DNA from: Paramuribaculum sp.
GTDB taxonomy: Bacteria; Bacteroidota; Bacteroidia; Bacteroidales; Muribaculaceae
DNA length: 5,618 nucleotides
NCBI GenBank assembly: GCA_029058455.1
Contig: JAIDXU010000110.1
Coordinates: 1-5,618 of the forward strand
Direction: 5' to 3'
The first letter of the stretch is position 1. Each line of letters opens with the position of its first letter. The translations under genes and the position numbers were made by a program. Of this stretch, positions 1-5,618 are shown piece by piece. A model generated the notes under the pieces. It did no database searches and had not been told where the DNA came from. It worked only from the letters and a program-made list of their open reading frames with translations.

Positions 1-956
1 ACGGATCATGGTATAAGATTGACTCTATCAATCTCCCTGCTTCCGGAGGTTTCAAATTTACCCGTCCTGCGGCCGGTTTCCCTGACATCTACAGACTCAG
101 ACTCGATGATAAGTCGCTCTATTTTCCTGTTGACAGTATCGAGACGGTGACCGTAATGGCCAAGGCTGACGCTTTTGACAGCGATTTTACCCTCAAGGGT
201 AGCCCGCAGGCCGAGATGATGATGGATGTGGAGCGCAAACTCTATGAAGCGGTGTCGCGTCTCGGTCTTAATGCAACCGGCGACTCACTGCTGAAACGCG
301 AGATCGGCACACGTCTGCTTGATGATCCTTCCGGTATCGTGAGCTATTATGTGATTAACAAACGTATCGGTGGAACCGCGCTTTTTGACCCGTCAAACAA
401 ACGCGACCTCAGTATTATCGGTGCAGTGGCAAACGCCTATTCACGCGAGCGTCCCAATGACCCCCGCACCGCGTGGCTGTCGAATCTCTATGTGAGCAAT
501 TTTGCGAGCCGGCGTCCGTCAATGCCGCGCGATACGGTTGTGGCCGGCGAGATAGGATTTTTCGATATCGAGCTTTATGACAGCGAGGGTAACAAACGCA
601 GTCTTAAAGATGAATTTAAAGGAGGAGGCCCGGTGATTCTTAACTTTACGGTTTATTCGGCCGAGTCGTCACCCGCCTATAATGCCATGCTTAACTCGGT
701 TTATGAGAAATATCGTGACCGTGGCCTGAGAATCTATCAGGTGTCGATCGACAATGATGAGTTTGCATGGCGCCAGAGCGCAAAGAATATCCCGTGGACA
801 GCTGTTTATAACAGCGCTCACGACGGAGATGAATATCTGCTGAAATATAATGTCAAAGCAGTTCCGACCACGTTTGTAATAGGGCGTGATCATGAGATTA
901 AACAGCGCGTCGAAGATATCACCAAGCTTGAAAATGTTGTGGTAAAACAGCTCTGA
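1..956 (+). CDS. Thioredoxin-like (TlpA/DUF4369-type) envelope protein, 5' partial, no CxxC
   Basis: The frame is open from base 3 to the TGA at 954-956, giving 317 visible residues; the true start and any signal peptide lie left of the window. A GTG at 147 lies in this frame but falls inside a continuous domain, so it is not the likely start. The first ~50 visible residues (WYKIDSINLP ... YRLRLDDKSLYFPVDS) resemble the N-terminal beta domain DUF4369 found ahead of thioredoxin folds in Bacteroidota envelope proteins. A helical linker follows, then a TlpA/AhpC-like fold from about visible residue 181: strand VILNFTVYS, helix PAYNAMLNSVYEKY, strand LRIYQVSID and the cis-proline strand AVPTTFVIG. 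Where family members have WCxxC, this protein reads SAESSP (bases 657-674), and no cysteine occurs anywhere in the visible part. Thiol redox chemistry is therefore unlikely; a binding or structural role is possible. Periplasmic or lipoprotein location is inferred from the family. The fold is well supported, the role is unknown. Confidence 0.85.
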   Translation, partial: GSWYKIDSINLPASGGFKFTRPAAGFPDIYRLRLDDKSLYFPVDSIETVTVMAKADAFDSDFTLKGSPQAEMMMDVERKLYEAVSRLGLNATGDSLLKREIGTRLLDDPSGIVSYYVINKRIGGTALFDPSNKRDLSIIGAVANAYSRERPNDPRTAWLSNLYVSNFASRRPSMPRDTVVAGEIGFFDIELYDSEGNKRSLKDEFKGGGPVILNFTVYSAESSPAYNAMLNSVYEKYRDRGLRIYQVSIDNDEFAWRQSAKNIPWTAVYNSAHDGDEYLLKYNVKAVPTTFVIGRDHEIKQRVEDITKLENVVVKQL

Positions 957-1964
957 TTAATCTTTAGAAAGTAACAGGTGGCCCGTCATAACGAGTAATC
1001 GTGTGGCGGGCGACACTTTTATTTGGGGGAACTCGCGCAGGGTGGATTGGAGAATGTCGGTTGCGCGGCGGCTGCGGCTTCTGAGCGCCAGTCTTGCCGC
1101 ATGAGCCGAGACGCGGCGGAAGTAGGGATATAAGGATCCGAAGTCCACTCCGTAATGGCGTGCGAGTATGGCTGTGGCTCTCAAAGTCGAAGCATAATAG
1201 ATGGCGGCGCGGGGAGTAGGTGATGAAGCGGTGATCTGCGCGGGGTTCATAACACTATAGGCCATTGTGTCGCGGGGGAGCAACGCGACCCTATTGTTAT
1301 CACGCTGTGCGGCACCTGCGCCTGCAAAGAGTGCGGCGAGAAGCGGCAGATCCTCACATCCGAAGTCGGGATTGAAAATCATATCACCCTCTTTGGCGAG
1401 GGCGCGTTTCACACTGTCGGCGCGAAGCAACGCGGTAGACAGGTGTATCGGTCCTATCTCGTTGACCGGAGCATGGGCAAGCAGGGGGGTAAGAAGCTCG
1501 GCTCCGTTTATTATGGTGAGCTCATGACCCTTAGGAAGGGGTGACGGAATAAGTGTGCCGGTAGATATTTCATATTTTGAGAACCGGGTCAGCACCATTA
1601 TCAGGTCACTGTCGCTGTCGAGCAGCTCCATCTGAGTGGCCAGCCTTAGCGGATCGGTCATGAAATCATCACCCGAGCAGTCGGTGATATATCTGCCACG
1701 GCATTGGGCGAGAGTTGAGAAATAGTTAGTAACAACCCCTTTGTTGGGCGCGCCCGGCAGAAGCCTCACCACATCGGGTCTTTCGGCAGCCATTTGCTCA
1801 ACTATTTGGCGGGTGGAGTCGGTCGAGGCATCATCGCTCACCACAATCTCAAGACTTTTTCCATCGGGCAGCTGCTGTGAGAGTATGCTGTCGATAGTGC
1901 GGGCAATAGTGTCCTGCTGATTATAGGTCAGCACTATTACGGAAATATCGGGAGATTGATTCAT
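957..1964 (-). CDS. Family 2 glycosyltransferase (GT-A fold)
   Basis: This 335-residue protein is predicted to transfer a sugar from a nucleotide-sugar donor to a growing surface glycan on the cytoplasmic side of the inner membrane. The GT-A Rossmann start is clear: DISVIVLTYNQ at residues 6-16, IVVSDDASTDST at 40-51 (nucleotide-binding Asp pair) and ITDCSGDDF at 93-101, whose GDD is the metal-binding DxD-type motif. A GCEDLPLL segment further on probably gives the catalytic-base region, and YSVMNPAQITAS matches the usual family 2 'Y.vh....s' segment. The C-terminal ~70 residues are basic and helical with a hydrophobic stretch (LLVMTGHLLL), which may contact the membrane. I chose the ATG at 1962-1964 because it shares one base with the stop of the upstream glycosyltransferase (TGATG). 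An in-frame ATG at 1995-1997 would add 11 residues that the fold does not need; an AAGGAG precedes that ATG but only one base away. Donor and acceptor cannot be told from sequence. Confidence 0.9.
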   Translation of the reverse strand: MNQSPDISVIVLTYNQQDTIARTIDSILSQQLPDGKSLEIVVSDDASTDSTRQIVEQMAAERPDVVRLLPGAPNKGVVTNYFSTLAQCRGRYITDCSGDDFMTDPLRLATQMELLDSDSDLIMVLTRFSKYEISTGTLIPSPLPKGHELTIINGAELLTPLLAHAPVNEIGPIHLSTALLRADSVKRALAKEGDMIFNPDFGCEDLPLLAALFAGAGAAQRDNNRVALLPRDTMAYSVMNPAQITASSPTPRAAIYYASTLRATAILARHYGVDFGSLYPYFRRVSAHAARLALRSRSRRATDILQSTLREFPQIKVSPATRLLVMTGHLLLSKD

Positions 1965-1966
1965 CA
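1962..1966 (-). promoter_or_regulatory. TGATG stop/start overlap (translational coupling)
   Basis: Read on the minus strand, the TGA stop of the family 4 glycosyltransferase and the ATG of the family 2 glycosyltransferase share one base. No Shine-Dalgarno sequence is placed correctly for this ATG, so reinitiation by ribosomes finishing the first gene is the likely way it is translated. This decides the start I annotate for the downstream gene. Confidence 0.7.
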
Positions 1967-3169
1967 GTCGATGAGTTGTCGAAGCATTATGGCCCACTCC
2001 TTGCGCAGAATCGCGGAATTGAAGTGTGTTTTGATTTTATCGCGTGAGGCTACTGCACATGCGTTATGTCGCGCCGGGGTGTCGATATAAGGGGCGATGC
2101 CTCTTACAAATTGTTCCGGCTCGGGATGGAGTGGCAAAACGATTCCACAATCATCGTCAACAGCTTCAGTGCTTCCGCCGGCATCGGTTATGACGGGGGG
2201 AATACCGAGACTCATCGCCTCCATCATGGCAACGGGGAGACCTTCAACCGTGCTGAGCAATATATACCAGTCATACTGACCGTTAATCATTATATCGATT
2301 ACCTGTGGATGAGGCAGATTGCCTGAAAACTGAGCTTTGAAATTGGGCTGTATGCCGAATATGGGATCAGGTTCCTCGGCGAGTGCTTTAAGCCGCTCAA
2401 TTTCCTCAGCTGATCCACCCAGATGGGTGAGTCTTATCTCATAGTCAGGGCGAGCCACTGCGAGTGCGCGTATAAACCTGATGTTATAGTCAACTCTCTT
2501 TTCGGGAGTGACCCGCGAACATGAAATGAAACTGAGTTTTTTGAAAGCGCTCGAGGGAGGCACGGCAGTATCTTCGGGAATGTTCACTCCGAGATAGGCG
2601 GTTGAAATCTTGTCGGCTGCCGCCGGGAATTTTTCTTTAAGTTCATTTGCTCCGTGACGGCTCACGGCCCAGACCCCTTCGGAGGCTTTAAGGGCGTCGA
2701 GACGTAGTTTGGGAGCTTTGTTCATGCGCACGTCATATCCGTGGGCGCGCGACACATAACGTATTCCGGTGAGACGCTTTAGGTTCATGAGCGCCACCGC
2801 GCCGAGGTCAAACCAAAAGGAATATCCCAAAGTGTTGTCGGGATCGAGCTTTTCGCGTTTCACCATGTCTCTGATAGCCGAGGCTATCGATGAGCACGCG
2901 ATGGCATAGGCGGGCGCTTCGAGAAATCCGGGGCTGATGTTGGCCTTAAAAAGCCTTTTCCATTTCCGGGTCATTATACCCGAGTCAATCACACATCGGC
3001 TTACCTCGATACCTTCGGGCAGAGGATGACAGGTGCCGCGATCCATGATAGGAACCAAGATGACGCGATCGAATTGCTCAAGCAGGTCATTTAGCTCAGG
3101 CTCTATAAAAGCGGCTTCGGTCAGCGCTCCGAGAGGATAACTCTCGGTGACAAGTATAAGGTTTGACAT
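1964..3169 (-). CDS. Family 4 glycosyltransferase (GT-B fold)
   Basis: This 401-residue protein is a retaining GT-B glycosyltransferase of the CAZy GT4 type, full length for the family. The N-terminal domain carries the SRAHGYDVR segment (residues 140-148), where family 4 enzymes have their acceptor-side His. The C-terminal donor domain begins near residue 211 with FISCSRVTPEKRVD, which holds the conserved Arg and Lys that contact the donor phosphates. It continues with STVEGLPVAMMEAMSLGIPPVITDAGGSTEAV (306-337), giving the E-x7-E motif at Glu309 and Glu317. No signal peptide or transmembrane helix is visible, so it should act at the cytoplasmic membrane face. The start is fixed by an in-frame TAA directly before the ATG. 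It is the first gene of a two-gene leftward unit and its stop overlaps the start of the family 2 enzyme by one base, suggesting that both act on the same glycan. It resembles capsule or exopolysaccharide enzymes in general, but the exact sugar is unknown. Confidence 0.92.
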   Translation of the reverse strand: MSNLILVTESYPLGALTEAAFIEPELNDLLEQFDRVILVPIMDRGTCHPLPEGIEVSRCVIDSGIMTRKWKRLFKANISPGFLEAPAYAIACSSIASAIRDMVKREKLDPDNTLGYSFWFDLGAVALMNLKRLTGIRYVSRAHGYDVRMNKAPKLRLDALKASEGVWAVSRHGANELKEKFPAAADKISTAYLGVNIPEDTAVPPSSAFKKLSFISCSRVTPEKRVDYNIRFIRALAVARPDYEIRLTHLGGSAEEIERLKALAEEPDPIFGIQPNFKAQFSGNLPHPQVIDIMINGQYDWYILLSTVEGLPVAMMEAMSLGIPPVITDAGGSTEAVDDDCGIVLPLHPEPEQFVRGIAPYIDTPARHNACAVASRDKIKTHFNSAILRKEWAIMLRQLID

Positions 3170-3196
3170 TTAATGCGATGATGATGATTGGGTATG

Positions 3197-3227
3197 CAAA
3201 GTTATCCAGAATTTTTCTAACTCACAA
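3197..3227 (-). promoter_or_regulatory. Bacteroidota-type sigma promoter for the GT4-GT2 unit
   Basis: On the minus strand the -7 element reads TAACTTTG (3204 to 3197), a full match to the Bacteroidota consensus TAnnTTTG. A TTG (3227 to 3225) lies 20 bases upstream of it, in the range expected for the -33 element. Transcription should begin near 3190-3193, giving a leader of about 20-25 bases before the ATG at 3169. The match is by eye; no start site has been mapped. Confidence 0.65.
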
Positions 3228-3249
3228 TAAATAAAGGTGGCGAAACGTT

Positions 3250-3255
3250 AAAAAA
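3250..3255 (+). promoter_or_regulatory. A-rich leader before the start of the plus-strand glycosyltransferase
   Basis: A run of six A lies five bases before the ATG at 3261. Bacteroidota starts commonly depend on A-rich, unstructured leaders rather than a Shine-Dalgarno sequence. The run includes an in-frame TAA (3249-3251), so no earlier start is possible. A GGTGG at 3236-3240 is too far away to act as the ribosome binding site. Confidence 0.45.
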
Positions 3256-3260
3256 TCATT

Positions 3261-4265
3261 ATGACAGCCGAGCAGATTACAATGATAGTGCCTGTGCGCA
3301 ACAGGGCGCTTCTTATAGGCGAAACTCTCGACATGATTGTCAGGCAGACAGTCAAGCCGGGGCATCTCGTTATAGTTGACAACAATTCCACCGACGGCAC
3401 TCCCGAGGCTGTAAAAGAGTGGATTGAGCGCAATCCTCAGGGCGAGATGAGGGTGGATTTGCTCACTGAACCTGTCAAGGGGGCGTCGGCTGCCCGAAAC
3501 CGGGGCCTTGAAGTGGTCGATACAAAATATGTGATGTGTTTCGACTCCGATGATATTATGCATCCTACCCATATCTCGGGCATAGCGAGGGAGCTTGAGG
3601 CACGACCCGATGTGGAACTGCTTTATTTCGACCGCATGATCCGCGACGAGGAGATGTGGACTCAGATAAAATCGGTGGCTGACAGAGATTTGCTTCGCGC
3701 CCAGATTTTACATTGTATTCTCAGCACCCAGTCATATATATCCACGGCCGAACTTATGAGGCGCGCGGGAGGATGGAATGAAAGTCTGCCCCGATGGAAT
3801 GACTATGAGCTTGGCTTAAGGCTCCTGATAGAGAACCCGGTGACTCTGAAGCTTAACACCGAGCCGTCGGTGGTGATAATTCATCGCGAGGATTCTATTT
3901 CGGCCGCGTCATTAAGCTCTGACTCGGAGGTTGTTTCGCAGGCGCTTGATGCCATGAGCGCATCCCTATCGCGTGCGGCTGCCGAATGTAAGGATGAGAA
4001 GCGCGCAGCGCAGTTGCGTCATGCCCTGAAATATGTAAATGTGCGGCGGGTGGTGCTTGCGGCTCTGATAGCCCGCGAAGGTGATGAAAGTATGGGTCAG
4101 CAAATGTTCGACCGGTTTACGCAAGGGTTATCCTCAGGAGAGGTGTCGCGTCTGCGGCTGATTTACAGCGTTGTGAAGTTGCTGGGACGCGGCGGCTCGA
4201 CGTTGGGAAAGCTGCTTTTCCGTCAGCCGGTCAGCAAAGGCAGTCGTCGCAAGAGCAGTGTATAA
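3261..4265 (+). CDS. Family 2 glycosyltransferase (GT-A fold), divergent from the GT4-GT2 pair
   Basis: This 334-residue enzyme is a family 2 glycosyltransferase predicted to use a nucleotide-sugar donor at the inner membrane. Visible motifs in order are MIVPVRNR (residues 8-15), LVIVDNNSTDGT (36-47, nucleotide binding), VKGASAARNRGL (72-83) and YVMCFDSDDIM (90-100, with DSDD as the metal-binding DxD motif). The WNDYELGLRLL segment at 179-189 is probably where the catalytic acid region lies. The catalytic domain ends near residue 215; the remaining ~120 residues are helical and rich in Arg and Lys, ending in a basic tail (KGSRRKSSV) that could hold the protein at the membrane surface. The start is fixed by an in-frame TAA at 3249-3251. 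Its last 11 codons overlap the 3' end of the convergent ATPase gene. It shares only family-level likeness with the family 2 enzyme at 957-1964 and is not a recent duplicate of it. Substrate is not predictable. Confidence 0.92.
   Translation: MTAEQITMIVPVRNRALLIGETLDMIVRQTVKPGHLVIVDNNSTDGTPEAVKEWIERNPQGEMRVDLLTEPVKGASAARNRGLEVVDTKYVMCFDSDDIMHPTHISGIARELEARPDVELLYFDRMIRDEEMWTQIKSVADRDLLRAQILHCILSTQSYISTAELMRRAGGWNESLPRWNDYELGLRLLIENPVTLKLNTEPSVVIIHREDSISAASLSSDSEVVSQALDAMSASLSRAAAECKDEKRAAQLRHALKYVNVRRVVLAALIAREGDESMGQQMFDRFTQGLSSGEVSRLRLIYSVVKLLGRGGSTLGKLLFRQPVSKGSRRKSSV
4231..4265. other. 35-base convergent overlap of two coding regions
   Basis: The last 11 codons of the plus-strand glycosyltransferase (basic KGSRRKSSV tail) and of the minus-strand ATPase (VIHCSCDDCLC tail) are encoded on opposite strands of the same bases. 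There is no room between the genes for a terminator, so each transcript must end inside the other gene or run through as antisense RNA. Confidence 0.85.
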
Positions 4266-4935
4266 CGTGGGAGCTTGACTTACATTCTATCAGCCTACGG
4301 TCAACCATTATGTGGCGCGTGGCCATATTTGATATTGTGGTCATTTCGTGACTTACAAGCACTATCGTGCCTCCGTCGGCGTGGAATTTCGATAATATAT
4401 CATATAGCTCATGCTCGAAATGCTTGTCGAGATAACTCAGAGGCTCGTCAAGCACCAGGAGCGGGGGATTACCCACGAGGGCACGCCCCAGAAGAGTGCG
4501 CTGAAGCTGCCCTCCGGAAAGGGCTCCTATCGGATTGTCGGCATGACTTACAAGCTCCATTTCGGCAATCATGCGCTCAACGCGGTCATTTTTTTCATCC
4601 TTTGAAAGACGGGAGGTATCGCGCCCCATAAGTCCGGTGGCTATGACCTCGCGCACGGTGATGGGAAACCGCGAGTCGATAGCATTTTTCTGAGGCAGAT
4701 AGCCGGGAGTGAACCGCGAGTGATATTCCACTGTTCCCCGGGTTGGAGTGAGGAGGCGGAGCATGATTTTGAGAAGGGTTGATTTACCACCTCCGTTGGG
4801 ACCTGTCACGGCGAGAAACTCCCCGCGTCGCAGTTGCAGGTTTACATCTGACAGCACCGTGCGCTGCCCGTAGCTCATCGTTATATCTGATAGCGAGATT
4901 ATTATATCACACTCGCAGCTTTTATTTTGGATCAT
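4231..4935 (-). CDS. znuC: Metal ABC transporter ATP-binding protein, probably zinc (ZnuC-like)
   Basis: This 234-residue protein is the ATPase of a metal-uptake ABC importer. All nucleotide-binding motifs are intact: Walker A GPNGGGKST (45-53), Q-loop Gln82 in GYLPQ, signature LSGGQLQR (139-146), Walker B LLVLDEP (159-165), D-loop SYLD (167-170) and switch His196. The GYLPQKNAIDSRFPITVREVI segment is typical of the zinc/manganese subfamily. Its start overlaps the stop of the ZnuA-like gene (ATGA), which supports a shared role and coupled translation. Unusual is the end: C218, H223, H226, C227, C229, C232 and C234 form a Cys/His-rich tail, and the N-terminus has CEC at 7-9; both could bind metal. 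The tail is encoded in the region overlapping the opposite glycosyltransferase. No permease follows in this transcription direction. The ATPase assignment is firm; zinc rather than manganese rests on the neighbour. Confidence 0.9.
   Translation of the reverse strand: MIQNKSCECDIIISLSDITMSYGQRTVLSDVNLQLRRGEFLAVTGPNGGGKSTLLKIMLRLLTPTRGTVEYHSRFTPGYLPQKNAIDSRFPITVREVIATGLMGRDTSRLSKDEKNDRVERMIAEMELVSHADNPIGALSGGQLQRTLLGRALVGNPPLLVLDEPLSYLDKHFEHELYDILSKFHADGGTIVLVSHEMTTISNMATRHIMVDRRLIECKSSSHVIHCSCDDCLC
4932..4935 (-). promoter_or_regulatory. ATGA start/stop overlap (translational coupling)
   Basis: On the minus strand the ATG of the ATPase gene (4935 to 4933) overlaps the TGA of the ZnuA-like gene (4934 to 4932). 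The bases just upstream (CGCAACCC) hold no Shine-Dalgarno sequence, so the ATPase is probably translated by reinitiation after the binding protein. Confidence 0.75.
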
Positions 4936-5618
4936 GGGTTGCGGTCGTTGTTGCGTTTCAAGGTTTCGACTACATTTTCCATACTTCTCTGCCAGTCATA
5001 GCTCAGCGGATCAAACTCTTCAACAGGTATTTCAAGCTGAGAAATTACGGTGGCCGCTACTCTCGGGTCAAGACCCTTTGCAGTGAAAAACACCAGCGGC
5101 ATGTCGTCATGATCTGACATCGAAAGAATTTCATGTAATTTGGCGGGAGTGGTCTCCTTGTGTTGCGCGGAGACCGAGTGTTGATCCAGATTATAGTCGC
5201 GGGCAAAATAGCTCAGGGCCGGATGCCACATCATGAAGCTCTTGCCCTTGAGCGGCGCGAGAATATCGGTCCAGCTTCGGTCGAGCGAATCGAGTCGGGA
5301 GACCAGTCGGTCATGGCGGTCGGTGTAGTAAGCTTTACCGTCGGGATCGAGCTGACAGAGGGTCGCGAGCATATTTCCGGCCATTATGCGGAGATTTCTC
5401 ACCGAACTCCATGTGTGCGGGTCGGGTTGCTCGTCAGATTCATTATCGTTGTCGGCTTCGTCATGATGGTGATGGGCGCAGGAATGGGTATCTTTAACCG
5501 GAATCACACCTTCCGAACAATTGACCATGCGGCTTACAGCCTCGGGAGTGAGACGGTTGGCGAGCTGTTTCTCGAAATCAACGTTTCCGATCATAAAATA
5601 AGCGTCGTTACGCTCAAG
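4932..5618 (-). CDS. znuA: Zinc ABC transporter substrate-binding protein (ZnuA-like), 5' partial
   Basis: The frame is open to the right edge, so the ATG at 5592-5594 is internal: codons before it read LERNDAYF, giving LERNDAYFMIGNVDFEK, a typical ZnuA-family run. About 228 residues are visible; the signal peptide and first metal ligand lie outside the window. Counting from that internal Met, a His-rich acidic loop spans about residues 37-58 (HSCAHHHHDEADND then acidic), followed by DPHTW with His60, WHPALSYFARDYNL with His124, and EEFDPLSYDW with Asp196. These match the second, third and fourth metal-ligand positions of the family. His at the third position, where manganese proteins such as PsaA have Glu, and the His-rich loop favour zinc. 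It should bind zinc in the periplasm and pass it to a permease powered by the coupled ATPase. Regulation by a zinc-sensing repressor is likely from family knowledge, but the promoter is not visible. Confidence 0.92.
   Translation of the reverse strand, partial: LERNDAYFMIGNVDFEKQLANRLTPEAVSRMVNCSEGVIPVKDTHSCAHHHHDEADNDNESDEQPDPHTWSSVRNLRIMAGNMLATLCQLDPDGKAYYTDRHDRLVSRLDSLDRSWTDILAPLKGKSFMMWHPALSYFARDYNLDQHSVSAQHKETTPAKLHEILSMSDHDDMPLVFFTAKGLDPRVAATVISQLEIPVEEFDPLSYDWQRSMENVVETLKRNNDRNP
5411..5486 (-). other. His-rich acidic metal-binding loop of the ZnuA-like protein
   Basis: This stretch encodes HSCAHHHHDE followed by a run rich in Asp, Glu and Asn, up to the DPHTW ligand motif. In zinc-type ZnuA proteins a His/Asp-rich loop at this place is thought to collect zinc or sense its level. 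Here it also contains a Cys between the histidines. Confidence 0.8.

Larger units (their letters stand above)
3170..3260. other. Divergent spacer between two glycosyltransferase transcription units
   Basis: These 91 AT-rich bases are the only real intergenic space in the window. They hold the minus-strand promoter (annotated separately), a (GAT)4 tract at 3177-3188 that would lie in the short leader of the minus-strand transcript, and an imperfect dyad GTT-atcc-AGAA-ttt-TTCT-AAC at 3201-3221. The plus-strand gene at 3261 must also be transcribed from here or from read-through, but I see no good TAnnTTTG on that strand. Confidence 0.8.

Noticed and set aside
147..149. GTG as the start of the thioredoxin-like protein.
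   Set aside because: The frame is open back to the window edge and the upstream residues form a typical DUF4369-like segment that runs straight through this codon.
981..1024. Possible plus-strand terminator: GCCCGTC/GGCGGGC stem followed by TTTTATTT.
   Set aside because: The stem is only 7 pairs with one G-T, has a 17-base loop, and is separated from the T-run by several bases. It also lies inside the opposing coding region. Too weak to annotate.
1267..1527. Open frame antisense to the family 2 glycosyltransferase.
   Set aside because: It has low-complexity Ser/Arg/Ala composition, no recognisable domain, and lies fully under a gene with clear motifs.
3201..3221. Invertible promoter (phase-variation) as seen at Bacteroides capsule loci.
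   Set aside because: Only a short imperfect dyad is visible. There is no pair of longer inverted repeats flanking the promoter and no recombinase gene nearby.
3222..3572. Minus-strand open frame opposite the start of the plus-strand glycosyltransferase, covering part of the divergent spacer.
   Set aside because: It is antisense to the GT-A motifs and has no family resemblance, so it is a shadow frame.
4205..4221. Seven-pair hairpin GGGAAAG-CTG-CTTTTCC just beyond the ATPase stop on the minus strand.
   Set aside because: No T-run follows it in the minus direction and it is inside the glycosyltransferase coding region.
4275..4631. Open frames on the plus strand beneath the ATPase gene.
   Set aside because: They lie opposite the intact ATP-binding motifs and show no domain of their own.

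Overview
The window looks like chromosomal DNA from a gut-type Bacteroidales bacterium, most likely of the Muribaculaceae or a related family. Three things suggest this. The left-hand gene has the architecture of a Bacteroidota-specific envelope protein (DUF4369-like N-terminal domain plus TlpA-like thioredoxin fold). The starts lack Shine-Dalgarno sequences, and one has an A-rich leader instead. The only clear promoter matches the Bacteroidota -33/-7 form (TTG, then TAnnTTTG). The assignment below phylum level is inference.

Layout, left to right: (1) positions 1-956, plus strand, the 3' part of a thioredoxin-like envelope protein whose CxxC site has no cysteines. (2) 957-3169, minus strand, a two-gene unit transcribed leftward: a family 4 glycosyltransferase followed by a family 2 glycosyltransferase, joined by a TGATG stop/start overlap. 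(3) 3170-3260, a 91-base divergent spacer holding the promoter of the minus-strand pair. (4) 3261-4265, plus strand, a second family 2 glycosyltransferase. (5) 4231-5618, minus strand, the end of a zinc-uptake operon: a partial ZnuA-type binding protein with a His-rich acidic loop, coupled by an ATGA overlap to a ZnuC-type ATPase with a Cys/His-rich tail. The window is packed: one convergent pair abuts with no spacer (956/957) and the other overlaps by 35 bases (4231-4265).

The three glycosyltransferases probably add sugars to a surface glycan (capsule, O-antigen or similar), but no polymerase, flippase or sugar-nucleotide gene is present to say which. The two zinc genes would work with a membrane permease that is not in the window; since the ATPase is the last gene of its unit, the permease must lie upstream, beyond the right edge, or elsewhere. 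I found no RNA genes, CRISPR arrays or mobile elements, and no strong evidence of a wholly new system. The most notable points are the cysteine-free thioredoxin-like protein and the metal-ligand-rich tail of the ATPase, which is encoded antisense to the basic tail of a glycosyltransferase.
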